A DNA stretch of 64,000 bases from Mycolicibacterium helvum (GCF_010731895.1 NZ_AP022596.1:3906001-3970000), one strand, 5' to 3'. Numbered from the stretch's first letter, positions 28,354 through 38,376 are shown. A program made the numbers and translations. Notes: generated from the sequence alone by a model not told the origin.

Positions 28354-28646
28354 AACTCGTGGCGGGCGCGCGCCAGGTTCACCCGGCCGTCGTCGGCCAG
28401 CACGCCTTCGGCCCGCAGCAGCTCCAGCTGACGCGTCACCAGGTGGGCGGCCGGCCGGCCGGACGCGGTGATCACCCGATGCCACGGCAAGTCCGAGGAA
28501 TCGGTGCGCATGATCCAGCCGACGATGCGAGGGCTGGAAAGCCGTGCGGCCGAGGCAATGTCCCCGTAGGTGGCGACGCGGCCTGCGGGTATTGACGACA
28601 CCAGACGGCGGACCAGCTCGACCTGCTCGTCGGTGACCGCGGCCAT
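28350..28646 (-). CDS. Alkyltransferase-like protein (ATL, active-site Trp)
   Basis: A 98-residue protein with the O6-alkylguanine DNA alkyltransferase DNA-binding fold (GRVATYGDIASAARL, then RIVGWIMRT). The active-site PCHRV is replaced by LPWHRVI, so Trp stands where the alkyl-accepting Cys would be. Such ATL proteins bind O6-alkylguanine and hand the lesion to nucleotide excision repair instead of repairing it. Rv3204 counterpart. It lies 2 bp downstream of the lipV-like gene, likely in one transcript. Confidence 0.9.
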   Translation of the reverse strand: MAAVTDEQVELVRRLVSSIPAGRVATYGDIASAARLSSPRIVGWIMRTDSSDLPWHRVITASGRPAAHLVTRQLELLRAEGVLADDGRVNLARARHEF

Positions 28647-28648
28647 GT

Positions 28649-29446
28649 CTAGCGCGACCCCAGCAGGTCCCGGATCACCTTGGCGGTCTCCTCCGGCTTG
28701 GCGTTGGCAACCATGTGCTGGCAGGCGAGGTCGACCAGGGTGAAGTCCGTGCCGAGCCGGTTCGACAGGCCGTTGAGCAGTTCTTCACTGACGTACGGCG
28801 GATCCGTCCACAGCGCCCGGACCAGTGTTGTCGGAGTTCCGCTGCGCGGCAGGACGATATGGCGGGTCAACTCGCTCCAATACGACATCATCGCCGGCAC
28901 GCAGATCCGCCAGCCGTAGCGGCCACCTGGCAGCGCGATCAGATGCTCGTCGAGATCCTCGTCGAGTTCGGCCGGATCGACGTCGGCCCACGAGCCGGTG
29001 AACTTCTCGGTGCGGGCCTCGTCTCGGTCGGCGTAATCCGGCGATGCCAGCATGGATTCCGCGATCTCGTGCATCCACTGTCCGTCCAGGCCGATCGCGG
29101 GATCCAGCAGCACCAGCCCGGATACCAGATCGGGATACGCCGCGGCCAGATTCAGCCCGATCGCGCCGCCAAAGGAGTGTCCGACCACCAGCACCGGTCC
29201 GTCGGCGTCGTTCTCCACCAGGGTGGCCAGCGCAGCGATATTGGCTTCGATCGTCCATGGCGCCGCGTAGGAGGAGCGGCCATGCCCGATCAGATCGGGT
29301 GCGGCCACCGCGATTTCGGGTAAGTGCTGTTCTGCCAGCCTGCGCCAACGGTAGCCATGGCCGGTCAGGCCGTGAATGGCCAGCACTTGCGTGGGTTCGG
29401 CAGGGCCAAAGCGGTGGACGTGAAGAGCGTGGGTCACGAGCATCAT
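28649..29446 (-). CDS. lipV: Alpha/beta hydrolase (LipV-like)
   Basis: A 265-residue alpha/beta hydrolase. The oxyanion region is IHGLTGHGYRW, the nucleophile elbow VVGHSFGGA, and the C-terminal His lies in DLACQHMVA. GGAGAA lies 8 bp before the ATG at 29446. That ribosome site sits inside a degenerate copy of the dispersed repeat (29458-29487). Rv3203 counterpart (lipV). It reads away from adnA; the two share the 81-bp gap. Confidence 0.87.
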   Translation of the reverse strand: MMLVTHALHVHRFGPAEPTQVLAIHGLTGHGYRWRRLAEQHLPEIAVAAPDLIGHGRSSYAAPWTIEANIAALATLVENDADGPVLVVGHSFGGAIGLNLAAAYPDLVSGLVLLDPAIGLDGQWMHEIAESMLASPDYADRDEARTEKFTGSWADVDPAELDEDLDEHLIALPGGRYGWRICVPAMMSYWSELTRHIVLPRSGTPTTLVRALWTDPPYVSEELLNGLSNRLGTDFTLVDLACQHMVANAKPEETAKVIRDLLGSR

Positions 29447-29457
29447 GCTGCCAGTTC

Positions 29458-29487
29458 TCCGGCGGGCGGAGCGCAGCGACCTGGGGA
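29458..29487 (-). repeat. Degenerate copy of the dispersed repeat
   Basis: Read on the minus strand it gives TCCCCAGGTCGCTGCGCTCC followed by GCCCGCCGG, like the copies in the lipid kinase gene but missing a few bases. It lies in the lipV/adnA gap and abuts the lipV ribosome site. Confidence 0.6.
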
Positions 29488-29527
29488 TGGACACAGCTTG
29501 TCGGTGGCTCGTGGTGGCATAGCCGGC

Positions 29528-32500
29528 ATGAGCACGCCTGCATTTGTCACCGAGGTGACCGAGGCGGCCGATGTGCTGCGCCCGGGGTTGCGTGGCACGG
29601 TCCGTGTCGTCGGCGGGCCAGGTACGGGCAAGACCAGCCTGCTGGTGTCGGCCGCTGCCGCGCATATCGCCGCCGGGACCGACCCGGAATCGGTTCTGCT
29701 GCTGACGGGTTCGGGCCGGCTGGCCGCCGCCACCCGCAGCAAGCTCACCGCTGAGTTGCTCGCCGCGCGCTCGCCCGAGCCGTGCCGCGCGGTGGTGCGG
29801 GAGCCGCTGGTCCGCTCGGTGCACAGCTACGCGTTCGCGGTGCTGCGGCAGGCCGCAGCCCGGGCGGGCGATCCGCCGCCACGCCTGGTCACCGGTGCTG
29901 AGCAGGACGGCATCATCCGCGAACTGCTCGCCGGCGATCTCGAGGACGGGGATGCGTCGTTATCGCGCTGGCCACAGGTGTTGCGGCCGGCGCTGACCAC
30001 CGCTGGGTTCGCCACCGAACTGCGTGATCTGCTGGCCCGCTGCGCCGAACGAGGAGTGGACCCGCTGCAGCTGCAACGCATCGGCCGGCTGTCCGGGCGG
30101 TCCGAGTGGGCAGCCGCCGGTCGGTTCGCCCAGCAATACGAACAGGTGATGTTGCTGCGCGCGGCCGTCGGCACCGCCGCGCCGCAGGCCACCGTGCCTG
30201 CGCTGGGCGCCGCCGAGCTGGTCGGCGCTGCGCTGGAGGCATTGGCCTCCGACGCCGAGCTGCTGGCTGCCGAACGGTCCCGGATCCGCCTGCTGCTCGT
30301 CGACGACGCTCAACACCTCGATCCGCAGGCCGCGCGACTGGTCCGGGTGCTGGCTGCTGGTGCCGAACTGACTCTGCTGGCCGGTGACCCCAATCAGGCA
30401 GTCTTCGGCTTCCGCGGCGCCGACCCGGCAGTGCTGACCGCCGCCGACACCCCGGTGGTCGAGTTGAGCCGCTCGTACCGGTGTGCGCCCCAGGTGGCCA
30501 ACGCGATCAGCGGGATCGCCGCCGGGTTGCCCGGCAACAGTGCGTGGCGCCGGCTGGCGGGCAACGCCGACGACACCGGATCGGTGCGCGTTCGGGTGGC
30601 CGCCTCGGCGCACGCCGAGGCGGCGCTGATCGCCGACACGCTGCGCCGCGCACACCTGGTCGATGGGGTGCCGTGGTCGCAGCTGGCGGTCATCGTCCGC
30701 TCGCCCTCGGCCGCCGCGGCGCTGCCCAGGGCGCTCGCCGGTGCCGGTGTCCCGGTCGCCGCGGCGCAGCTGGCCGGACCGGTCGCCGACCAGCCCGCCG
30801 CCCAGGCGCTGCTGCTGGTGCTGGCCGCGACCGCCGACGGCCTCGACCGTGAGCAGGCGGTGTCCTTGCTGACCGGGCCGATCGGCCGGGTCGACCCGGT
30901 GACCCTGCGCCAACTGCGTCGGGCGCTGCGCCGCAACTCCTCCGGTGATTTCGGCGACCAGCTCGTCGCGGCGCTCACCACCGGTCCGGTCGACCTGCCT
31001 GCGACGCTGGCCCGCCCGGTCAACCGGGTGCGCGCGGTGCTGACGGCGGCCGGCCGGGGGCACCGCCGGCACCGCGACCCCCGCTACACCCTGTGGCAGG
31101 CCTGGGAGCGCAGTGGATTACAGCGGCGCTGGCTGTCGTCAGCCGAGCGCGGCGGCACCGAGGGGGCACTGGCCGACCGCAACTTGGAAGCTGTCACCGC
31201 GCTGTTCGGTATCGCTGACGACTACGTCTCTCGCACCACCGGTGCGTCACTGTCCGGTCTGCTCGATCATGTTGGCGGCCTGCAGCTTCCACCAGTCAAC
31301 GCTGACGGCCGGTTAGCTGTCGAGACGGTGGCCGTGCTCAGCCCGCACGCGGCGCTGGACCGGGATTGGGACCTGGTGATCATCGCCGGTCTGCAGGACG
31401 GTTTGTGGCCCAACACCACACCGCGAGGTGGGGTGTTGGGCACCCAGCGATTACTTGACGTGCTCGACGGCCTGGGTGACGACGTGTCGGCGCGGGCTCC
31501 GCTGCTGGCCGAGGAGCGCAGGCTACTCATCGCCGCGATGGGCCGCGCGCGGCGCGGGCTGTTGGTCACCGCCGTCGACAGCGACGCCGGCGACGACGCG
31601 GCGCTGCCGTCGCCATTCGTCGCCGAGCTCGCCGAGTATGCCTGCGCGGACGCCGTCGCGCCCGCTGCGCCGGCCACCGCGCCGCCGGTGCTGGCACCGG
31701 CGGCGGTCGTCGGCCGCTTGCGTTCGGTGGTGTGCGCCCCGGCCGGCACGGTCACTGACGGTGAACGTGTCACGGCCGCACAGCAATTGGCGCGACTGGC
31801 GGCGAACGGTGTCCCCGGTGCCGACCCGGCGCAGTGGTACGGCATGACGACCGTCAGCACGTGCGCGCCGCTGTGGAGCGGTGACGAGCACACCGTCACG
31901 CTCAGCCCGTCGACTCTGCAGACGCTGACCGACTGCCCATTGCGTTGGCTGGCCGAACGGCACGGCGGCGCCGACCGCCGTGAGCTGCGCTCCACCCTCG
32001 GCTCGGTGGTCCACGCGCTGATCGCCGATTCGGCGAGCAGCGCGGAGCGGCTGTTTGCGCAGTTGGAAATGCTCTGGAGCACACTGCCATTCGACTCGCC
32101 CTGGTATGCCGACAATGAGCTGGCCCGGCACCGGGCCATGCTCGAGACATTCGTGGCGTGGCGATCGGCCACTCGCCACGAGCTGACCGAGATCGGCACC
32201 GAGATCGATGTCGACGGCGTGATCGTCGCCCCGGACGAGGACGGTCCGGGCGTGCGGGTCCGTGGGCGGGTCGACCGGTTGGAGCGCGATGCCGAGGGCC
32301 GGCTGGTGATTGTCGACGTCAAGACCGGCAAGAGCCCGGTGACCAAGGACGACGCGCAGCGACATGCGCAGCTCGGGCTCTACCAGCTGGCGGTCGCCGA
32401 AGGGGCGCTCGCCGACGGCGATCGCCCCGGCGGCGGGCGACTGGTGTACGTCGCCAAGCCGAGTGCGTCAGGCGCCACGGAGCGTGAGCAATCCGCCCTG

Positions 32501-32659
32501 ACACCGGACAGCGCAGCCGACTTGCGACAGGGTGTGCGGCAGGCCGCGGGTGCGACCGCGGGGCCGCAGTTCCTTGCCCGCGTCAACGACGGCTGCACCC
32601 ATTGCCCGATGCGCGCGGCCTGCCCCGCACACACCGCGCCGCGAACGGAGCCGTCATGA
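29528..32659 (+). CDS. adnA: AdnA, lagging helicase-nuclease subunit of AdnAB
   Basis: A 1043-residue UvrD-like motor fused to a RecB-like nuclease. The N-terminal motor has GGPGTGKTS and a DDAQ-type motif II (LLVDDAQHLD). The C-terminal nuclease has the metal and lysine residues in IVDVKTGKS. It ends in a cysteine cluster (GCTHCPMRAAC) that, with an upstream Cys in TDCPLRW, fits an iron-sulfur site. AdnAB resects double-strand breaks in mycobacteria. The ATG at 29528 gives about the known AdnA length. The stop overlaps the adnB start. Confidence 0.94.
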   Translation: MSTPAFVTEVTEAADVLRPGLRGTVRVVGGPGTGKTSLLVSAAAAHIAAGTDPESVLLLTGSGRLAAATRSKLTAELLAARSPEPCRAVVREPLVRSVHSYAFAVLRQAAARAGDPPPRLVTGAEQDGIIRELLAGDLEDGDASLSRWPQVLRPALTTAGFATELRDLLARCAERGVDPLQLQRIGRLSGRSEWAAAGRFAQQYEQVMLLRAAVGTAAPQATVPALGAAELVGAALEALASDAELLAAERSRIRLLLVDDAQHLDPQAARLVRVLAAGAELTLLAGDPNQAVFGFRGADPAVLTAADTPVVELSRSYRCAPQVANAISGIAAGLPGNSAWRRLAGNADDTGSVRVRVAASAHAEAALIADTLRRAHLVDGVPWSQLAVIVRSPSAAAALPRALAGAGVPVAAAQLAGPVADQPAAQALLLVLAATADGLDREQAVSLLTGPIGRVDPVTLRQLRRALRRNSSGDFGDQLVAALTTGPVDLPATLARPVNRVRAVLTAAGRGHRRHRDPRYTLWQAWERSGLQRRWLSSAERGGTEGALADRNLEAVTALFGIADDYVSRTTGASLSGLLDHVGGLQLPPVNADGRLAVETVAVLSPHAALDRDWDLVIIAGLQDGLWPNTTPRGGVLGTQRLLDVLDGLGDDVSARAPLLAEERRLLIAAMGRARRGLLVTAVDSDAGDDAALPSPFVAELAEYACADAVAPAAPATAPPVLAPAAVVGRLRSVVCAPAGTVTDGERVTAAQQLARLAANGVPGADPAQWYGMTTVSTCAPLWSGDEHTVTLSPSTLQTLTDCPLRWLAERHGGADRRELRSTLGSVVHALIADSASSAERLFAQLEMLWSTLPFDSPWYADNELARHRAMLETFVAWRSATRHELTEIGTEIDVDGVIVAPDEDGPGVRVRGRVDRLERDAEGRLVIVDVKTGKSPVTKDDAQRHAQLGLYQLAVAEGALADGDRPGGGRLVYVAKPSASGATEREQSALTPDSAADLRQGVRQAAGATAGPQFLARVNDGCTHCPMRAACPAHTAPRTEPS

Positions 32660-35600
32660 CCTACAGCCCCACCGAACTGGCGCACGCCCTCGGTGTTCCG
32701 ACGCCGACCGACGAGCAGGCCGCCGTCATCGCCGCCCCGCCCGGGCCGCTGGTCGTCATCGCCGGGGCCGGTGCGGGCAAGACCGAGACCATGGCCGCGC
32801 GCGTGGTGTGGTTGGTGGCCAATGGATACGCCGATCCAGGGCAGGTCCTCGGACTGACCTTCACCCGTAAAGCGGCCGGGCAGCTGCTGCGCCGGGTGCG
32901 GTCCCGGCTGGCCCGCCTGGCCGGCCACCTGGGCAGCAGCGCGCAGCAGGGCGCGCCGACGGTCAGCACCTATCACGCGTTCGCCGGTACGCTGCTGCGT
33001 GAGTTCGGGCCGCTGCTCCCGGTGGAGCCCGATGCCCGGCTGCTGAGCGAAACCGAGTTGTGGCAGCTGGCTTTCGAAGTGGTCAGCAGTTATCCCGGTC
33101 CGCTCGACACCACCAAGGATCCCGCCGGCGTCACCGCGATGGTGCTGCGACTGTCCGGCGATCTGGCCGAGCACCTGGTCGACACCAGCCAGCTGCTGGA
33201 CACCCACCTCGAACTCGAACGTCTGGTGCACCACCTGCCGGCCGGGCGCTACCAGCGTGACCGAGGGCCCAGCCAGTGGCTGCTGAGCATGCTGGCCACC
33301 CAGACCGAACGCACCGCGCTGGTGCCGCTGATCGACGCACTGCATGCCCGGATGCGTGCCGACAAGGTGATGGACTTCGGTTCGCAGATGTCGGCGGCGG
33401 CGCGGCTGGCGTCGTCCTGCCCGCAGGTGGGGGAGCAGCTGCGCGGCCGGTTCCGGGTCGTCCTGCTCGACGAGTACCAGGACACCGGGCACGCCCAGCG
33501 GATCGCGCTGTCGTCGCTGTTCGGTGCCGGCGCCGACGAGGGGCTGGCGCTCACCGCGGTCGGCGACCCGATCCAGTCCATCTACGGCTGGCGCGGGGCG
33601 TCGGCGACCAACCTGCCGCGCTTCACCACCGACTTTCCGCGCCCGGACGGCTCGCCGGCGCCGACCCTCGAGTTGCGCACCAGCTGGCGCAACCCGCCCA
33701 GCACCCTGCACATCGCCAACGCCGTCTCGGCTGAAGCCCGGCGCCGCTCGGTGGCGGTGCGCGCCTTACGGGCGCGCCCCGGCGCCGAGGCGGGCACGGT
33801 GTGCGCCGCACTGCTCACCGATGTCGCCACCGAACGGGAGTGGATCGCCGACCACATCGCCGAGCGCTACGCGGCGGCACCTGACCAGCCGCCGACTGCG
33901 GCGGTGCTGGTGCGCCGCAACGCCGATGCCGGTCCGATCGCCGAGGCGTTGACCGCGCGCGGTATTGCGGTGGAAGTGGTTGGTCTGGCCGGGCTGCTGT
34001 CCATCCCCGAGGTCGCCGATGTGGTGGCGATGGTGCGCCTGGTCGCCGATCCGGCCGCCGGCGCGGCGGCGATGCGGGTGCTGACCGGACCGCGCTGGCA
34101 GCTGGGGGCGGCCGACCTTGCCGCGCTGTGGCGACGGGCGGTCGTACTCGACGGAGCGCGGCCGTCGACCGCCACCGCCGAGGAGATCATCGCGGCGGCG
34201 GCACCCGACGCCGACACCGCGAGCCTGGCTGACGCGCTTGCCGATCCGGGGTCGGCCGCGGCATATTCGGTCGACGGCTATCAGCGCATCACCGACTTGG
34301 CAAGCGAATTAGCAAGACTGAGAACGCTTTTAGGGCATCCGGTGACCGAACTCGTCGGCGAAGTACGACGTACCCTCGGTGTCGACGTGGAGGTGCGCGC
34401 GGCCCGCCCGGTCGCCGCCGGATGGGCCGGTGCCGAGCACCTGGACCGGTTTGCCGACGTTGTCGCCACTTACGCGGGGCGGCCACATGCGTGCGCGGTG
34501 GGCCTGTTGGCCTACCTTGACGCAGCCGAGGTGGTGGAGAACGGGCTGGCCCCCGCCGAAGTCAGTGTGGCCACCGACCGGGTCCAGGTGCTGACCGTTC
34601 ACGCCGCCAAAGGGCTGGAGTGGCAAGTGGTGGCCGTCCCGCACCTGTCCGCACGGGTCTTTCCGTCCACCGCCTCCAAGCGCACCTGGCTCACCGATCC
34701 GTCCGAGCTGCCGCCGCTGTTGCGCGGTGACCGGGCGGCCGCCGGCCTGCATGGGGTACCGGTTCTGGAAACCGGAGGAGTCAACGACCGAAAAGCGTTG
34801 TCCGACACCATCATGGCGCACCGCGATCAGCTCGAACAGCGCCGCCTCGACGAGGAGCGCAGGCTGCTCTATGTGGCGATCACCCGGGCCGAGGACACCC
34901 TGCTGCTCTCGGGTCATCACTGGGGTGCCAGCGAAAGCAAGCCGCGCGGGCCCTCGGACTTCCTGCGCGAGATCAAAGACATCATCGATGACGCGGCCGC
35001 GGCGGGCCAACCGTGCGGCGAGGTGGAACAGTGGGCCCCGCCGCCGGCCGAGGGTGATCGAAACCCGTTGCGAGACAGCGTCCGCGAGGCGATCTGGCCT
35101 GCCGACCCGCTCGGCCGGGCGCGCGCCGACGTCGAAGAAGGAGCCGCACTGGTACGAGCGGCCATGGCCGGCGCGGTCGCCGACACCGGCGAGGACCCTG
35201 AGGGCTGGGCCGCCGACGTCGATGCGCTGCTGGCCGAGCGGTCCCGCATCGCCGCGCCGCCGCCGGCCGAACTGCCCGGCCAACTGTCGGTCAGCGCCCT
35301 CGTCGAGCTGGACCGCGATCCGACGGCGCTGCGCCGGCTGTCCAGAAGACTGCCGTCGCGCCCGGACCCGCACGCGATCCTGGGCACCGCCTTCCACGAG
35401 TGGGTGCAGCGGTTCTACGGTGCCGAGCGGCTGTTCGACCTCGACGACTTGCCCGGCGCCGTCGACGGCGTGGCCGGCGACACCGAGGAACTCGCCGCCC
35501 TGCAAGACGCTTTCACGTCGTCGGCATGGGCGGCGCGCACCCCGGTGGATGTCGAGGTGCCGTTCGAGATGGCGATCGGCGAGACCGTCGTACGCGGCCG

Positions 35601-35880
35601 CATCGACGCGGTATTCGCCGACGCCGACGGCGGCATGACCGTCGTCGACTGGAAGACCGGCGAGCCTCCGAAAGACGATGACGCGCAACGGCACGCCGCC
35701 GTCCAGCTCGCGGTGTACCGGATGGCGTGGGCCGCATTGCGGGGTTGCCCGCAGGAGACGGTGCGCGCGGCGTTCCACTATGTGCGCGCGGGCGTCACCG
35801 TGCGGCCGGAAAACCTGCCCGGCCCAGACGAATTGGTGGCGCTGCTGGCTCGCTCTAGTAGCGCGGAGCGTTACGCCTGA
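32656..35880 (+). CDS. adnB: AdnB, leading helicase-nuclease subunit of AdnAB
   Basis: A 1074-residue partner of AdnA. Motor motifs: GAGAGKTET (I), TFTRKAAGQLL (Ia), LLDEYQDT (II), VGDPIQSIYGWRGA (III), [11 protein letters not shown] (V) and YVAITRAE (VI). The nuclease motif is VVDWKTGEPP near the C-terminus. In the known complex AdnB is the leading 3'-to-5' motor on the same strand tracked by AdnA. The start ATG overlaps the adnA stop by 4 bp, which fits an obligate heterodimer. Confidence 0.95.
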   Translation: MTYSPTELAHALGVPTPTDEQAAVIAAPPGPLVVIAGAGAGKTETMAARVVWLVANGYADPGQVLGLTFTRKAAGQLLRRVRSRLARLAGHLGSSAQQGAPTVSTYHAFAGTLLREFGPLLPVEPDARLLSETELWQLAFEVVSSYPGPLDTTKDPAGVTAMVLRLSGDLAEHLVDTSQLLDTHLELERLVHHLPAGRYQRDRGPSQWLLSMLATQTERTALVPLIDALHARMRADKVMDFGSQMSAAARLASSCPQVGEQLRGRFRVVLLDEYQDTGHAQRIALSSLFGAGADEGLALTAVGDPIQSIYGWRGASATNLPRFTTDFPRPDGSPAPTLELRTSWRNPPSTLHIANAVSAEARRRSVAVRALRARPGAEAGTVCAALLTDVATEREWIADHIAERYAAAPDQPPTAAVLVRRNADAGPIAEALTARGIAVEVVGLAGLLSIPEVADVVAMVRLVADPAAGAAAMRVLTGPRWQLGAADLAALWRRAVVLDGARPSTATAEEIIAAAAPDADTASLADALADPGSAAAYSVDGYQRITDLASELARLRTLLGHPVTELVGEVRRTLGVDVEVRAARPVAAGWAGAEHLDRFADVVATYAGRPHACAVGLLAYLDAAEVVENGLAPAEVSVATDRVQVLTVHAAKGLEWQVVAVPHLSARVFPSTASKRTWLTDPSELPPLLRGDRAAAGLHGVPVLETGGVNDRKALSDTIMAHRDQLEQRRLDEERRLLYVAITRAEDTLLLSGHHWGASESKPRGPSDFLREIKDIIDDAAAAGQPCGEVEQWAPPPAEGDRNPLRDSVREAIWPADPLGRARADVEEGAALVRAAMAGAVADTGEDPEGWAADVDALLAERSRIAAPPPAELPGQLSVSALVELDRDPTALRRLSRRLPSRPDPHAILGTAFHEWVQRFYGAERLFDLDDLPGAVDGVAGDTEELAALQDAFTSSAWAARTPVDVEVPFEMAIGETVVRGRIDAVFADADGGMTVVDWKTGEPPKDDDAQRHAAVQLAVYRMAWAALRGCPQETVRAAFHYVRAGVTVRPENLPGPDELVALLARSSSAERYA

Positions 35881-36265
35881 TCTTGATGGCCTGGGTGATC
35901 ATCGGCAGCTGCAACGGCAGCCGGGCGAGAGAGACCAGCTTCATCGGCAACGGCTTGCTCCACCACAGGCGGCACATGTTCACATTGGCCGGGAACACCG
36001 CCAGGTAGAGCAGGATTGCTGCCAGCGCGCCTGCGCGGCGGGTCCGCGGCACCAGCAGCATGGTCCCGATGCCGACCTCGGCGACTCCGGAGGCGTAGGT
36101 GTAGAACCGGGCATTGCCGGGCAGTTCGGCGGGCACGATGTCATCGAACGGTTTGGGGGCGGCGAAGTGCCCGACGCCGATGCCGATGAGCATCGCGGCA
36201 GTCCGGTAGGCGGGCAGCTGGCTTGGGCTGCGTTGGGGTTCGAGTTCGGTGGTCGTCGTCGGCAT
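35855..36265 (-). CDS. DoxX-like small membrane protein
   Basis: A 136-residue protein with about four membrane helices, starting MPTTTTELEPQRSPSQLP. Segments such as AYRTAAMLIGIGVGHFAAP and GVAEVGIGTMLLV resemble DoxX-like proteins. Its 3' end overlaps the last 26 bp of adnB in a convergent arrangement. No function can be assigned beyond family resemblance. Confidence 0.8.
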   Translation of the reverse strand: MPTTTTELEPQRSPSQLPAYRTAAMLIGIGVGHFAAPKPFDDIVPAELPGNARFYTYASGVAEVGIGTMLLVPRTRRAGALAAILLYLAVFPANVNMCRLWWSKPLPMKLVSLARLPLQLPMITQAIKIRRNAPRY

Positions 36266-36342
36266 AGGTACATAATGCTGGAGTGGTGGCGCTGAGGCCG
36301 AAAAATTCGGGGCGAGAGGGTCGGGCACGATGACGGAGTCGC

Positions 36343-37416
36343 GTGGCCAAGGGTAGGTTGCGGCGCAGGCTCGAGGCGATCGACGAGAACCTGGCAGCCA
36401 AGCCGGACAGTGCGCTCGTTGATTACCTCCACATCCCGGACAAGTTCGTCAGCCCGGGTCGTCGCATCGCCCGTCGGCTGCTCTACGCCCTGACGGCGCT
36501 GTTCGCCGCGGTGATCATCGTCTACCTCGACCGTGACGGCTATCGCGACGTCCGCGGCGATTCGATGACCTTCCTGGACTGCCTGTACTACGCCACGGTG
36601 TCGCTGTCGACCACCGGCTACGGCGACATCACCCCCTTCACCGAGCAGGCGCGCCTGGTGAACGTTCTGGTCATCACCCCGCTTCGGGTGGCGTTCCTGA
36701 TCGTGTTGGTCGGTACCACCGTCGAAACCCTGACCACGGCGTCGCGGCAGGCTCTCAAGATTCAGCGTTGGAGGAACAGCGTGCGCAACCACACCGTCGT
36801 CATCGGTTACGGGACGAAGGGCAGGACGGCGGTGGCCGCGATGATCGGTGACGGTGCCGCCCCCGCCGATATCGTCGTCGTCGACACCGACCAACCTTCA
36901 CTGGACCGCGCCAACGCGGCCGGACTGGTCACCGTGCGCGGTGACGCCAACAAGTCCGACGTGCTGCGACTGGCCGGCGCCCAGCATGCCAATTCGATCA
37001 TCGTGGCGACCAACAGCGACCCGACTGCGGTGCTGGTGACCCTGACCGCCCGGGAGTTGGCCCCGAAGGCCAAGATCATCGCGTCGGTGCGGGAAGCCGA
37101 GAACCAGCACCTGCTGCGCCAGTCCGGCGCCGACTCGGTGGTGGTGTCATCGGAGACCGCGGGCCGTCTGCTCGGCATCGCCACCAGCGCCCCGAGCGTG
37201 GTGGAGATGATCGAAGACCTGTTGACGCCGGACGCCGGTTTCGCGATCGCCGAGCGAGAGGTCGAGCACAAAGAGGTCGGCGGCTCACCGCGGCATCTGC
37301 CCGACATCGTGCTGGGCGTGATGCGCGACGGGAAACTGCTGCGTGTCGATGACCCCACTGTCGACGCATTGGAAACCACCGACCGGCTGCTCTACGTCCG
37401 CAGCACCGGAGACTGA
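36343..37416 (+). CDS. Two-helix potassium channel with RCK domain
   Basis: A 357-residue channel subunit. It has a first membrane helix (LLYALTALFAAVIIVYL), the K+ selectivity filter TTGYGD and a second helix (VAFLIVLVGTTVETL). A cytosolic RCK/TrkA-N domain follows (VVIGYGTKGRTAV, VVVDTD), then a TrkA-C-like end. GTG at 36343. Four subunits would form the pore with a nucleotide- or ion-gated ring. Rv3200c counterpart. nudC starts 6 bp after the stop, so they are likely cotranscribed. Confidence 0.92.
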   Translation: MAKGRLRRRLEAIDENLAAKPDSALVDYLHIPDKFVSPGRRIARRLLYALTALFAAVIIVYLDRDGYRDVRGDSMTFLDCLYYATVSLSTTGYGDITPFTEQARLVNVLVITPLRVAFLIVLVGTTVETLTTASRQALKIQRWRNSVRNHTVVIGYGTKGRTAVAAMIGDGAAPADIVVVDTDQPSLDRANAAGLVTVRGDANKSDVLRLAGAQHANSIIVATNSDPTAVLVTLTARELAPKAKIIASVREAENQHLLRQSGADSVVVSSETAGRLLGIATSAPSVVEMIEDLLTPDAGFAIAEREVEHKEVGGSPRHLPDIVLGVMRDGKLLRVDDPTVDALETTDRLLYVRSTGD

Positions 37417-37421
37417 GCGCG

Positions 37422-38339
37422 GTGACTTTTCGACTGCGCAACATTCCGCTGCTCTCCCGCGTGGGTGCCGACCGTGCTGACCATCTGCGCACCGATATCG
37501 ACGCCGCGATCGCCGGCTGGGCCGATGCCGCCGTGCTGCGGGTCGATCACCGCAACCAGGTGATGATCGCCGACGGCCGGGTGCTGCTGGGTTCGGCGGC
37601 CAAGCTGGGGGACAAGCCTCCGGCCGACGCGGTGTTCCTGGGCCGCCTGCAAGACGACCGTCACGTCTGGGCGGTCCGCGGCGCGCTGGAGGCTCCCGAC
37701 GACGGCGCAGCCGAGGTGTCGGATCTGCGCCGCGGCGGGCAGGTGTTCGACGATGTCAGCGCACAGTTGGTGGCCTCGGCCCTGGCGCTGCTGAATTGGC
37801 ATGACCACGCCCGGTACAGCGCGGTCGACGGCTCCCCGACGAAGGCGATCAAGGCCGGCTGGTCGCGGGTCAATCCGCTCACCGGCCACGAGGAGTTCCC
37901 CCGGATCGATCCGGCCATCATCGTGTTGATTCACGACGGCCACGACCGGGCGGTGCTGGCTCGCCAGACCGCGTGGCCGCAGCGGCTGTTCTCGTTGCTC
38001 GCCGGGTTCGTCGAGGCCGGCGAGTCGTTCGAGACGTGCGTGGTGCGTGAGGTCGCCGAGGAGGTGGGCCTGGCGGTCACCGACGTCGAATACCTGGGCA
38101 GTCAGCCGTGGCCGTTCCCGCGATCACTGATGGTGGGGTTCCATGCCATCGGTGACCCCGAGCAGGAGTTCGTCTTTCACGACGGTGAGATCGCCGAGGC
38201 GGCGTGGTTCACCCGGGCCGAAGTTCGTGAGGCGCTCGACCATGGCGACTGGAACAGCGAATCCTCGTCGAGGCTGCTGCTGCCGGGATCGATCTCGATC
38301 GCCCGCGAGATCATCGAGTCCTGGGCCGCCCAGGATTGA
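37422..38339 (+). CDS. nudC: NAD+ diphosphatase NudC
   Basis: A 305-residue Nudix hydrolase that cleaves NAD(H) and can remove NAD caps from RNA. The Nudix box is GFVEAGESFETCVVREVAEE, and the NADH-pyrophosphatase signature SQPWPFPRS lies about 15 residues later, with the Gln intact. The zinc-ribbon cysteines of E. coli NudC are absent between the domains, where WHDHARYSAVDG is seen; I recall this also from other mycobacterial NudC proteins. GTG at 37422. Confidence 0.92.
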   Translation: MTFRLRNIPLLSRVGADRADHLRTDIDAAIAGWADAAVLRVDHRNQVMIADGRVLLGSAAKLGDKPPADAVFLGRLQDDRHVWAVRGALEAPDDGAAEVSDLRRGGQVFDDVSAQLVASALALLNWHDHARYSAVDGSPTKAIKAGWSRVNPLTGHEEFPRIDPAIIVLIHDGHDRAVLARQTAWPQRLFSLLAGFVEAGESFETCVVREVAEEVGLAVTDVEYLGSQPWPFPRSLMVGFHAIGDPEQEFVFHDGEIAEAAWFTRAEVREALDHGDWNSESSSRLLLPGSISIAREIIESWAAQD

Positions 38340-38340
38340 T

Positions 38341-38370
38341 CCCCGGGTGGCTTCGCTCCTGCCCGCCGGA
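38341..38370 (+). repeat. Dispersed repeat copy after nudC
   Basis: CCCCGGGTGGCTTCGCTCCT followed by GCCCGCCGGA, nearly identical to 48416-48445, fills the short gap between the convergent nudC and mycoredoxin genes. It starts directly after the nudC stop. Confidence 0.75.
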
Positions 38371-38376
38371 TATTGA

